Shown: positions 32,321-43,124 of the stretch, in pieces | Layout: every line of letters begins with the position of its first letter | Numbering within the stretch: the stretch's first letter is position 1 | DNA from: Cricetomys ansorgei | Lineage: Eukaryota > Chordata > Mammalia > Rodentia > Nesomyidae | Reading direction: 5' to 3' | DNA length: 64,000 bases | NCBI GenBank assembly: GCA_026225945.1 | Contig: JAMJFZ010000320.1 | Coordinates: 15,196,001-15,260,000, forward strand | The notes under the pieces: generated by a model | What the model was told of the DNA's origin: nothing | Databases searched by the model: none | Seen by the model: only the letters and a program-made list of their open reading frames with translations | Translations under genes and position numbers: made by a program

Positions 32321-32520
32321 ATATTTTCAAATAGATAGACACCAATTCCTTCAAAATATACTTGGAAAAGTAACCAGTGGTGTTAATTAATTGGTTTTAG
32401 GCTGGCTCTCCTCTAATCAGCAGGAGGGTAGACACTAGGAACCAATCTGAACCTGTAGCAGCAAGGGTCTCAGCATGCTTCTTACTTCAAATCCTCTGTC
32501 TGGGGAGAGCACTGATCTTT

Positions 32521-32575
32521 CTCCCCTCCCCTCCCCTCCCCTCCCCTCCCCTCCCCTCCCCTCCCCTCCCCTCTC
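32521..32575. repeat. (TCCCC)n pyrimidine repeat
   Basis: About eleven CCCCT pentamers. The minus strand is a run of GGGGA units and could form G-quadruplexes. Confidence 0.95.
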
Positions 32576-32724
32576 CCTGGCCACACAGTGTGGATATATG
32601 TGTGTATGTGTTGAACAGAGCCTGAGAAAGGAGAGGGCAGGGAACATAGAGGAAAGACTAGCTACAGAAACAGCACGCAGACCACTACGGTTGTGGTCCT
32701 TTAAGCACACCTGGAACTGAGGCT

Positions 32725-33335
32725 CACTCCACAGTACTTTAGCCTGTCTTTTTAAGTTGGAACCAGGTGCAGAGAGACAATGTGTTTAAATCAGAATGAA
32801 TTAGGCATCACATTTGTGCAGCGAGCCCAGGAATTTCAAGCATGTTCCAAACTCTGTGACCACCATGGACCAGCAAACTGTAAGAAATATTAAGTTTTTA
32901 AAGTTAGCTTTAACATTATGAAAACAATACGAAGAGAGTAAAGAATTCCACTTTTCAAAAATTACCGCGAAAAAAATTTGTTTCCGTCTTCTTCCAGACG
33001 GCGAGGTTTTCTTGATTCCTTTCTTTTTGGCGCTTTCGCCCGCACAGCCACTGGGATGTACGTGCTTGACCGTCATCTGTGCTTGTTTCTAATGCAGACG
33101 CTGTACTTCCAAGAGGGCCCCAACCCTTTCCTTTCCCCACTCCGTGCTCATTCTTGTTAATACTCTGGCACCGACTGATCTACCCCGCTGGTTTTATGAT
33201 CGTCTCAGAGCATTCCGTTGTACGGGTGTACATATTTTAATTTTCCAGACTTCTAACTTGTTTTAACAAGGTGACATTACATTCCTGCACTACAGAGCTC
33301 TCTTAATGAGAACTCCACAAAATAATATCTGTGGC
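32725..33335. other. No recognisable gene or repeat
   Basis: A well-formed acceptor-like sequence (TTTCCGTCTTCTTCCAG at 32979-32997) has no partner donor that gives an open exon. Confidence 0.4.
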
Positions 33336-33339
33336 TACC

Positions 33340-33400
33340 CTCCTAGCCCTGGCGCATAATAGATTTCCAATAAATATTAGCAGAATGGGCGAATTCATCT
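33340..33400 (+). mobile_element. L2/MIR 3' end fragment
   Basis: CTAGCCCTGGCGCATAATAG, then TTTCCAATAAATATTAGCAG, matching the conserved L2/MIR 3' terminus. Confidence 0.6.
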
Positions 33401-35260
33401 TGTTGTGCTATGAGCTGGTCATTTATTTTGCATGCCGTTTTTCGTTATAGATAATAGGAAAAATAAAATTCAGCACCGAAGATGGTCACATACTCTAAAT
33501 TAATGGGTTCCATGTTAATGAGGTTCACATCGTATCATCTGTAGCCCTAGCACCTAATTTGCATAGTAAGATGCTTAACGTCCCCGATGAGGACAACACA
33601 AATAGCTGTGTTTAGAAGGCTGATGTCCACCGGCTCCATTGGGAACGGTGCGAACAGTAGCTCTGCACAGACCACAAGGCCGGCACTTTTCATTCAGTCT
33701 GGAGGGAATTTATTCCCTCCCTGGCAGAGGCCTTAGCTTAGACAGCTAAGCATGTGATCGTGGGGCAGAATTGTTCTCAGAGTTGAAGTCTTTGGAGATC
33801 TGACTCACAGGGCTTGAGACTTGTACTTTGGGGGAAGGAATCTTCCACCTCCTTGGCAGGAACCCTTCATGTTCTGCACCAGGATCAACCTTGGTTCAGC
33901 AGGCAAGTGGCCTTTCTCACAGACCTCTGAAAATGTGTACGTCTTGGGAAATGACTGTCTTTGTTGTCATGGATTATGACAGCTTCTCGCAGGGCCCCTG
34001 GTTTGCGTGGATTCCCGCGCGATGCCAGCAAGGCACCTGTTGTGCTGGTGTGTCAAGAGCCATTGAGTGGAATGTCTTGTCCCTTAGGGAAAAACCAGGA
34101 CCGTGCCCGAAATAGGCTGAATAGCAAGGAAGTTCAGATGGCCTGAATAACAGAGACAGTCTTTCTTAGAAAGCCTTCCAGAGTGATGGCATAGGCATAG
34201 CGGGGTATTTCCCCGAGGGTGGGGAGTTTTGAATTAGGCCATCCAAAATTAGCTATGAAGCACCTGTAAGTCCCTGAGGGTTGCAGTCTCTGTCAGCTCT
34301 TTTCTCCACGGACCCTCAGATACTTCTCATCTTCACAGTCCAGAAAGACTCAAGCCATTTCCTCGCCACGCTAGGCGTGGGGAGGAGAATGATGTAACCT
34401 CACGTTTCAGTGAGACTTGCCCAACAGGCCCGCTTAGGTCTCCTCGGTTACTCGGTTATAAAGACGGGTCAAGTGTAATGTTTTCAAGGGACATTAATAT
34501 TCCTGGCTAAAAATCAATTTCTGTCACCAGGAAAGAAGGAAGGGAGTTCAGTGGGCAGAGAACATCTCAATTACCCTACTCTCCTTTAGATAAAGCATTG
34601 CCATTCAGGAAGACATATAATTTGCCCCAAGTCCCCAATGACAAAGGCAGGAATAGGGACAGAGATTCCTGCCTTAGAGGCCTCCCCTGCCTGACTTCTA
34701 CCCTGAACGTGGGGGCACTGGCCTGGAGATCCCAACCAAGTCTTTGTTGTGAAGCATTCGCATCAAATCAGCACGGACTGTTTATGCCTTTGGGGAAGCC
34801 GACTGTAGAAGATTTATTTTTTACTTATTAGTCTTGTGTCTGCCAGCATTTTCTTGATTTATTTTTTCTTTATATCCTGCCACTTTATGAATTCAATATT
34901 ACACATCTTTTTCAGTCTATTTAGTGTACCTATCGATCTTTTTGTGAGCCTACTGAAGATTGCTCTCGGGCATTCGGATGTTGGTAAAGAATAATTATCG
35001 AGCCGGCTGGTGAAGGTAAAAGTGGCAGCACAGGAACCTAGGACAGAGCAACCGGGTGGAGTCTAGGTTTGCTTCTAGAAAATACTACTCATTAGGACAT
35101 TTCCCACGGAGATCTGTTATTTGTCTAAATTTAAACATGCTCGTGTATGCAAGAGAGTGCTTGTGGAAAATGAAGTCATCTATTTAAGAATTTTCAGCAG
35201 TAAAGATATAGCCCCACCTTCATACAGTTTACCAAGTGGCAGGGCCCTAACCCTGAGGCA
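33401..35260. other. No recognisable gene or repeat
   Basis: Single-copy-looking, AT-rich in parts. No exon or named repeat supported. Confidence 0.45.
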
Positions 35261-35264
35261 AATA

Positions 35265-35455
35265 GTGTAGCTGGAGCAATGACTCAGCAGATAAAACTCT
35301 GTAACTGAGCAAGCCTTGAACCTGAGTCTAAACGCAGGGTCGTTGTAACATCCTGTTGTAATCCCAGAACCCGGGAGGCAGGGACAAGGAGTCCCTGGAA
35401 CGAGCTGGCTAGCACACTAGCCAAGTGAAAGACTCTGTCTAAAGGTAAGAGGAGA
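35265..35455 (+). mobile_element. B4 SINE
   Basis: GCTGGAGCAATGACTCAGCA, TGTAATCCCAGAACCCGGGA, GGAGTCCCTGGAACGAGCTG, then AGACTCTGTCTAAAGG. Confidence 0.75.
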
Positions 35456-35894
35456 AGTGTAAGCGTCTGCACTTACTTACCGGGCCGAGGTTACCTGATA
35501 CGGTCTGTTGAGGAATGGAGACCACCAGACTTGGGCTGGAGGGTCCACAGCAAAACAAATGCTATGGCAGATCATCTTGGGAGCAACCAGACTTTTCTAT
35601 CTTCATCAGAAACAGAACATAACGACAATTGCCAGGACCAATAAAGTGATTGTTGCCATCCTGGATGTAACGACACCTGCAAGCAGGGTGTACACGATTC
35701 GTGTCCAACTGTCCTGCCCAGATTTCGTGCTTCCTTGACTACTGAGGGAACATATAGAGAAACAGAGTGTCCTGAACGCCCCACTGCCTGGGGAATTTAC
35801 ATAGGTCTCTCAGGAACCGGACACAATGGTCAGGAGTTACCGACTCTAACCTGAAAAATCTAGGATGCATACCTCTCGAGGCAGCTAGGACAGG

Positions 35895-36035
35895 TCATCT
35901 CCATGGTCCCCCGCAGGAGAGCAATCACAGAAGACACTTGGTATCAACCTCAGGCCTCCACAATCATACACACCTGCACACACACACATCTACCTGCACA
36001 CATGTGAGCGTGCATACCTACACGCACACTACACA
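35895..36035 (+). mobile_element. B4/B3 SINE 3' end with CA-rich tail
   Basis: CAGGCCTCCACAATCATACA, then CACCTGCACACACACACATC: a typical CA-rich SINE tail. 5' part not clear. Confidence 0.5.
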
Positions 36036-36039
36036 CACA

Positions 36040-37830
36040 TTCATATTAGAAACAGTGCTATGGTGGGATATGATTAGGCGTGGTAAGCATATACGAGAGA
36101 GGCACCTCACCTAGCTTTTGGAAGTACAAGGCTTTCTGGGGAGACATTCAGACTGAGCTCTGAAGATGGGGGACTTAGCCACAAGATGGTTGCTCTAGGC
36201 AGAGAGAGCGGCATAATGAGAGATGCTGGTGCAGAGGCAGAGGTCAGAGATACCCTGCTCAGTAATGGACTCGAGGCAGCTGGTGCAGGCTGGTTAGTTG
36301 TGGCTAAGTCACAAAGAATCACTAGTAGCCACACAGAAGATGATGGAACGGCTCCATAGGACTCAATTTGGGAAATGATACCTGTGATTTGAGCCGCAGA
36401 AGGATCAGGAGATATGGGGCATGACTGAGCATCTGCAAACACCCCAAGGTGACAAAAATTGAGCACAAATGTGAAGCCAAGAAGGCGACCAGTCCAGCTG
36501 GGAACCACTGAACACGAGGGAACAGACTTTGTTAAAGTTGGGTGGAGGTCCAGTCTCCACTTTGATGTTAATTTCTTAAGATCTTGTCCTAGGAAAATCA
36601 AGGGGGGCTAGAGCAGAGGTGAGGAACCAGTTAGGGAGCCACAGGGCACCAGAGGGAAGAGGTTGCTACGACTTGGCGAATGGAGAAGAATGGGCCTGTT
36701 TCTATAAACTATCAAGAGGTGCCAGAGGTCACAGAAGAGTGATAAACGGAAAGCGGTATGTCTATTCTCAGACAGGCGTTTGGTTGTGAGGGTAAGAAAT
36801 CCTGACTCATATGGCAGTGCGGGGTGCAGGCTAGTGAGGGAGGCCAGGGAAGACAGCCTCAGAGGGCATTATCTCAGTGTCTGCAAGGAGCCCTCGAGAG
36901 GAGCCACTCCTTGCTGGTCAGGAAGGCGATGGCGCGCTTAGTTCCTGAGCTGCGGTCTCTCCCCCAGCTTTCTCCTGTGAGTCACTGGTCTTGGTTCTGA
37001 CCTCTGGAGCCTCCGCAGGTCAGGAAGAATCCCTTTCACGTGTCAGATACTCCCAGGCAGCTGTCCCATCCACTAGTCTTCCCCAAGGCCCGCATGCCTG
37101 TTCAATTGGCCTTCCCCCGTGGGGCTTATTTTTGAAGCACTTTGCCAATCTGTCAGTCACCTTCCTTCAGACACACTGCACTGTGTGATGTCCTTTTGAA
37201 AATGTGATGGCTTGCAGCTGGTTGTCACCTTGACAACAGGGATGGAGGCCTCAGGAGAAAAGAAGAAAATTCGTCTTTCATGTCTAGCGTTCCCATTAAA
37301 AATGTAATACACACTCTTAGAAGAATATTAAAAATATAGACAAAGTACAAGAAAAACTTACATTGCTGTAATATTTTTATTTTAAAATCTGATTAAGTTT
37401 AACTTAATTTTTTCTGGGTCTTATCTAAAAAGAAAAAACGAACACAGAGAGGTCCGGTGTTCTGATATTTGACTTTTTCACGTCGTTGAGAGGTCCCATC
37501 GTTGGTCCTTAACCATTTTCTGATGTGATGGATTTGTTTTCAGTTCGTAACTTTCATAAATAACGTATACTCGTACACACTTAGCAGCACACCAGTCTTT
37601 CTTTGTGGCCTCTTAACATAGATTCCCAGCGTGGAGATGCTGGGTACAGGCTTTTTTCCTGGGCTCTCCACACACATGGATGACTCTCCTCCAGGCAGAG
37701 TTTACCATTCCTTCCCTTCTTCCCTTGTCCATATCCACCTTCCCTTACCCAGCCCAGCAGATACAATGAACCCGAGTCCCAAATTCTGGGAGCGAGGTGT
37801 AGATGGAGGGCCACCAATTGAAACAGCTCG
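36040..37830. other. No recognisable gene; long chance frames
   Basis: A 164-codon minus frame (36107-36601) is Ser/Pro/Leu-rich with no domain recognised. 37270-37560 is AT-rich and may be an old decayed repeat. Confidence 0.4.
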
Positions 37831-37834
37831 TGGT

Positions 37835-38065
37835 CTTGAGCGCTTGCCTGCGTGCCAAGCGCTGGCTCAGTTTGTTTCCTGTGTTTCTATCTAGTGCTTC
37901 TCATGCCAACCCTACGCTTTAGGTGCCGGGGCAGAAAATGACGCAGGCGCGCGGTGAAGTGTCTCGCCGGAGGCTGCATGGTCTGCGTGAAGATCAGTCT
38001 GGTACCCTCTTTCCTTCAGGCGGAGCGTAGCTCCTGAGAATCCCACACATCGCTGGGGTGTCACT
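37835..38065 (-). mobile_element. MIR SINE, minus, unusually CpG-rich
   Basis: Reverse MIR landmarks: GAGCGCTTGCCTGCGTGCCA, AGCGCTGGCTCAG, CATGCCAACCCTACGCTTTA. The segment 37925-38065 keeps about 12 CpG (for example GACGCAGGCGCGCGG), very unusual for so old an element. MIR identity is moderate. Confidence 0.5.
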
Positions 38066-38539
38066 TCATCAACTGTCCCACCTCCACCAGCTCCACCCAG
38101 CTCCAGGAACACTGTCAGTCCCCCAAGCAGAGCTCCAGGCCTCTAGCGATTAGTACCCTCGCCTCCTGCACAGGAGTGATGTGGTCCCTAACACTTGTCA
38201 TCATGCCAGCCTGGGTTCGAACCTCACATAAAGTGTAGTGTGCATACCTCCTGTTTAGTCGTCCCTCTTCCCCCAGCATTTTGAGTCTGAGATTTATGGT
38301 GTGTCACAGCGATTTGTGCATTTCCCCCCACCGTAGACCACTGACATCGCATGACAGCCATCATTTGCTGCTGATAGACATTCCTGTCATTCCTGGTTCG
38401 GGGCTACCGTGAAGAGTGCCTTTGGGAATGGTTTTGTATGACAAAGGTAGACACACACGTGCTTCAGGTCAGGGGTGGCGCTGTGTAATTGTTTCTCCAC
38501 GTCTGCAGCACTCCATTGAAAATGAAAGCCACTCAGCGT

Positions 38540-38705
38540 GCATGCATGTCCGGATACCTGTGTGCGTGTGCGCTCCGGGAGGGAAGGGCTGCCGACATTC
38601 CCGGTGGAGGATGTGGCTGCAGCCTCCTGGAGGCACGCTTGCTCCAGCAAATGGGGCCTTCGCTCCGCTGCTGGCAGCGAAAGCCAGGAGTGGCTGTGGG
38701 AGAAG
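38540..38705. promoter_or_regulatory. CpG-dense patch
   Basis: About 11 CpG in about 165 bases (TGCGCTCCGGGAGG, TTCGCTCCGCTGCTGGCAGC). Frames of about 100 codons are open on both strands, a common side effect of GC-rich DNA. Possible regulatory element; no motif is decisive. Confidence 0.25.
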
Positions 38706-38951
38706 GATGTTTCCATGATTTAATTATGAATCTCAGGGAAGCGTATTATGACCCTCTCCAACCTGCTGTGCTGGATGGCAGGATGCCACAGGCATGTCTA
38801 TCAGGTGTTTCGAATGTGCCAGGTCGAGGGACTCCGTGACAACCTCTGTCTCTCTCTACACAGGGTGTCCGCACCAGAGGTCTGGGTCCTAAGTCTGGTC
38901 AGTCCCCTATGCCATGTATAGCTGCTGTTGAAGGATCACAAGGGCATAAAG

Positions 38952-39145
38952 CAGTGGTTCCCAACCTTCCTAATGCTGTGACCCTTTAATACAGTTGCTT
39001 ATGTTGTGGTGTCCCCCAATCACAAATAATTTTTGTTGCTACTTCATAACTGTCATGAATCATAATGTAAATACCTGATATGTAGATGGTCTTAGGCAAC
39101 CCCTGTGACCCAAAGGGGTCACGACCCGCAGACTAAGAACCACCG
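38952..39145 (+). mobile_element. URR1-type hAT-Charlie DNA transposon
   Basis: Begins CAGTGGTTCCCAACCTTCCT and ends AAGAACCACCG. Flanks GCATAAAG (38944-38951) and GCATAAGG (39146-39153) form an 8-bp target duplication with one mismatch. Complete non-autonomous copy. Confidence 0.95.
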
Positions 39146-39154
39146 GCATAAGGC

Positions 39155-39940
39155 AAAGTTGGGGTGAGGGAGTCACTTATCTTTCATACCTGGTCTGGTT
39201 TCATTGTTAACAGCACCTCCTCTACCTGTAGAGACGTCCAAATGCATTAATAAGTTTTATGGTCATTTTAAGGTTCTGTTGCTCATGTGAATTGTGACCT
39301 CGGACAAGTTACTCCACCCCTCTGAGTTTCATTGCACAGACTGCACCATGGGATGGTAAAGGTGAAATGAGGAGCTAGGGTGGGGTGGTAGGCCTTCAGC
39401 CCTGTCATGGGAAAGGGACCCAACTTTTTACTTTTTCGTCTTTCTTGCTTGTAGCTGATTTTCTTTAAAGCACGGGGATAAAGTGTGATTACTCGGGACC
39501 TCAGGGGCTGCAGCCATGCCTTTTCTCCATCTTCCTTCTGAAAGAATTCCTTTTCCTTCTCCCCAGGGTTCAAGGCATGGTTAACCTAGTTAGCTGTTTA
39601 GGCTTTCTTTCAGGGCTGTACAGCTCTGTCACAGAAGCTAGTAGCACTTGGATGTGAATTGCCATCAGCCCACACTCTAGCAGGGTGTGATCAGGAAATC
39701 CTGAGACACTACTCACCGTCAATAGGGTGACCACACAGTCTGGCTTTATGTTGTTATCCTGTGTGATAATCAGCAGCATTCTCTTTCATTCTCAGGTTGT
39801 CTCAGTTTGGCCTTAAACGTACCCATCCTCAGGTAACGGGTCACCTTGGGAACAAGACAAGGGTCCAGAGACAGGAGCAGAGTAAGCTGAGTAGTCTTCT
39901 AAGTGGAACACCACTATGCAACCACTGGTGTGAAGATTAG
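39155..39940. other. No recognisable gene or repeat
   Basis: Single-copy-looking sequence. Confidence 0.45.
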
Positions 39941-39943
39941 AAA

Positions 39944-39944
39944 C

Positions 39945-39995
<51 letters not shown>
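39944..39995. repeat. (TG)n microsatellite
   Basis: About 50 bases of uninterrupted TG, forming the tail end of the reverse-oriented SINE that follows. Confidence 0.97.
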
Positions 39996-39998
<3 letters not shown>

Positions 39999-40156
39999 CG
40001 TGTGCCCACCCAAAAAGGCCAAAATACTGCCAGACCTTCTGCAGCTGGAGGTACAGGCAGCTGTGGCCACTTGGTGCAGGTGCTGGGAACCAACTTGGGT
40101 CCTCTGGAAGAGCAGCAAGCGCTCCCTTAACTGTTGAGCCATCTCTCCAGCCCCAT
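39996..40156 (-). mobile_element. B3 SINE, minus
   Basis: GAGGTACAGGCAGCTGTGGC, GGTGCTGGGAACCAACTTGG, GTCCTCTGGAAGAGCAGCAA, TGTTGAGCCATCTCTCCAGC. Well preserved. Confidence 0.92.
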
Positions 40157-40159
40157 AAA

Positions 40160-40322
40160 GACTCATTTTATTTAATTATCTGAATGTGTATGTGTGTGGG
40201 GGTAACTACGGCCAGGAGACAGCATGCGATCCCCTGGAACTGGAATTACAGGCAGTTGTGAGCCTGGGTACTGGGAACCATGCTCGGGTCCTCCACGAGA
40301 GCAGTGCCGTCTCTCCAGCCCC
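40160..40322 (-). mobile_element. B3 SINE, minus
   Basis: GATCCCCTGGAACTGGAATT, ACAGGCAGTTGTGAGCCTGG, GAACCATGCTCGGGTCCTCC, CCGTCTCTCCAGCCCCAC. Directly follows another copy in the same orientation. Confidence 0.9.
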
Positions 40323-40324
40323 AC

Positions 40325-40880
40325 ATTTACACAGAATTTTATCTCTATCTTTAGGGGTACGGGTATGTACACACATGGGATAAAGGTGTAAAGAGAAAGA
40401 AAGGAATGGTTAATTTAGAATTTCAAGGCAGTGGGAAGGGCTAGAGGTATGACAAGAAGCATGGCCTCAGAGATTTTATTGATTCCCAAACTCCGTAATG
40501 GGGGTGACCCCCCTTTCTTTCTTTCTTTCTACATAAAAGTGGGTACCTATTATGGACATCCTTTGGATTCTTTAGGATGTTTAACAAGAAAAAATATACA
40601 GAAAAGAAGAAAGTAAAACAATGTATTATGTCGTCTCAGACTTTATGCTTACTGTGTACGTGTGGTTTGGGGTGACTGCGTTGAGGAAAGTAGCCAGACT
40701 TCCAAGCTCTGAAGTGAGGTGCCAGGGAGGTGATTTTCTGGTTGACAGTGATCACTCTTTGGTGTGCTGGTTGTGACGAGTGGCCGCCTGGTTCTGTGCC
40801 TGCCGCTGGAATAGACATTGCTCTGGCAGGCATGCGAGCATTCCCTGAGCAAACATTTTTCTTTATTTTTTTGAGACAGA
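40325..40880. other. No recognisable gene; short (TTTC)n at 40510-40530
   Basis: Short pyrimidine microsatellite and single-copy-looking sequence. Confidence 0.45.
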
Positions 40881-40886
40881 GTCTAA

Positions 40887-41083
40887 TTTTTTAAAAATAT
40901 TTTATTTGTTGTTGTGTACGTTGGTGTTTTGCCTGCATGTATGTCTGTGTGAGGGTGTTTGATCCCCTGGAACTGGGGTTGCAGACAGTTGTGAGTTACC
41001 ATGTGGGTGGTGAGAATTGAACCCCGGTCCTCTGGGAGAACAGCCACAGCTCTTAACCACTGAGCCATTTCTCCAGCCCAGCA
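40887..41083 (-). mobile_element. B3 SINE, minus
   Basis: AATATTTTATTTGTTGTTGT, GATCCCCTGGAACTGGGGTT, GCAGACAGTTGTGAGTTACC, CTGAGCCATTTCTCCAGCCC. Full-length; flanking GCAAACATTTTTCT (40849-40862 and 41081-41094) is a target-site duplication. Confidence 0.93.
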
Positions 41084-41094
41084 AACATTTTTCT

Positions 41095-42250
41095 AATACC
41101 TACGTATACAGTCTGTCTTATTTCCCAAATGCTGTGAGAAACATTCCAGCGCCACCTGCATTTCAGTTAAGGACAACGGAGACCTGCCCTTAAGATGTCT
41201 GGGTTAACAGTCTACCTACATATTCTCATGTCCCAGGCTAGGTCCCAGGGCTGCTCCAGGGCCAGCTCCTGAGAAATGCTGCCTATAGCCTGACCAGTCC
41301 TGGTAGAGGCAACAGCTTGGCCCTTCCAGTCTTTTCCTTTGGGTCAGGCTTCACCTTTTCAGGTAGCCTGCAAGTTACCGTGATGTGGTTATCATGACTC
41401 TTGTTCCCCCATGACCCTGCAGGATGCTACAGGCCCTGGGTACAGTTGCTCAGGGGCTACGTGTTTTCTGCAAGGCAGGTTTGTGTCCAGCCCTCTGGGT
41501 GTCATCGACCTGAACTGACTGGTGTGTGTGCGGGAATAGAGCTGAACAGTCCCCTGGTGATGCCTGAATGTGGCTTCCATGGAAGTTAGCCTTAGTATGC
41601 ATATCATAAAGAAAAAGTGCACTCGTGTGTAGAGCGAAAGAGAAAAGGAGGGGAACCTTGTAGATGGTGTCCCTCTACACCGGAGAGGCCTCCAGGTACA
41701 ACAGGTACAACACAGCTTAGTGTGTTGTTGCCTCCTGGAGGTCCAGTCTCCTTACCGTCTCTGGAAACGGTACTTCCAAGGCACCTTACCAAGACCAACA
41801 CCTGTTGTGTCCTTGTTAAATGAAGCCAGCCTGGCATCTCTTCAACTCCTGGAGGATAAGCCTTGCTCTAGCCCTAGGGGCAGACACATGAGTGCCTTCA
41901 TGTTCCTAAAATGGATGGGCAAGTCCACCAAGGGCTGCTGCTTCATCCTTGTGTGAGAAGAAAACAGAGGGAGAGACACTCCATCTGTGCTGCTCCCTGC
42001 TTGAATGCGGTGGGGCTGGAGGGCGGTGCCGGAGGCTGGTGGAGCCATTCCGCGATCGAGAGGCATAGGACAAAAGGACTCGGTGTTGCTGGCCTGTGTC
42101 CTACCACCACTGACCCCCTAGCATCTCTGGAACTATCCATTTGAGATTTCAGGTTCTGCAAAGAAAAGACGTTTTCCTATTTACGGGTCCCTATGAATGC
42201 CTTTTATGGTTAGCTACATTTTCTGTTATTTGCAGTAATAACAACAGACC
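41095..42250. other. No recognisable gene or repeat
   Basis: Many short overlapping frames on both strands, none with domain or splice support. CAGGTACAAC is tandemly duplicated at about 41692-41711. Confidence 0.4.
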
Positions 42251-42254
42251 AGAG

Positions 42255-42350
42255 GGAGCTAATGCCCGAGCCTGGCCTCTACACTCACATACACACATCC
42301 CAGACACATGCACATGATAAAACAAACAAACAACAGCAACAACAACACAA
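42255..42350 (+). mobile_element. B4/B3 SINE 3' end
   Basis: AGCCTGGCCTCTACACTCAC, then ACACACATCCCAGACACATG and a (AAAC)n-type tail (AAACAAACAAACAACAGC). Confidence 0.5.
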
Positions 42351-42359
42351 CTCTTTAAA

Positions 42360-43080
42360 ACCCCAGAATCAAGCAGAGGTGGCGTGGCAGATGTCAGTGG
42401 TTTGATGTTATCCCTGGGTTTTCCTGTGGCAGCTCAGATGCGTGGGTGATGGAAAGGAAAGCCGAAGGCTCTGGCCTGTCTCCTTCAGTATACTGTACCT
42501 CTTGCAGAAGGCCATACGAGGAATGGTGGGTGCCTGAGATAAGGGAGGGGTAGTGGGAGTGGAAGGAAGTCGACAGAGCCACCTTACGGTTTGAATTTAT
42601 TCTGCTTATGACTTATTTACTTACAGTGGGTTTTGTTATTCTGGGTTCCATATATTGAACAGATTTAACATTCACAGCTTAAAAGCACTATTAGTACTTA
42701 CACCTTTGAAATCTTTGATGGCCATCCCTTTGAACTGGAGCCCAGGGAATAGTGCTTTTTGACACACAAACTTTTCTGTAGAGAATTATTATAACGAGGC
42801 AAAGTCTCCATTTTCAGCTCCCAATTACCTTTCAATCCAGTCACTGTCATTAAGCTAAGCTTGCTGGAAGTTGGAGAAATGAGTGTATTACCATCAAAGC
42901 ATGCGAGGCCGGTGTTTTGCATAATCACTGCTGGGACAGCTCCTCAGGCTTGGCATCTGCCACTTTCCCCCTCTGGTGGCCTTGTTTTGGATTCTGCCCA
43001 CGCGGAGTCCCAGTTACTGGTTTAAATAGTTTCCAAGCCCTGGTGAGGGTTGTCTAGTCACTCGCAGGTGCTTTTTTCTC
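42360..43080. other. No recognisable gene or repeat
   Basis: Single-copy-looking sequence. Confidence 0.45.

Positions 43081-43085
<5 letters not shown>

Positions 43086-43121
<36 letters not shown>
43086..43121. repeat. (GA)n microsatellite
   Basis: About 18 uninterrupted GA units. The Ser-Leu and Glu-Arg frames over it are artefacts. Confidence 0.97.
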
Positions 43122-43123
<2 letters not shown>

Positions 43124-43124
43124 A

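Noticed and set aside
36107..36601. 164-codon minus frame as a gene
   Set aside because: Low-complexity Ser/Pro/Leu composition, no recognisable domain and no supporting signals.
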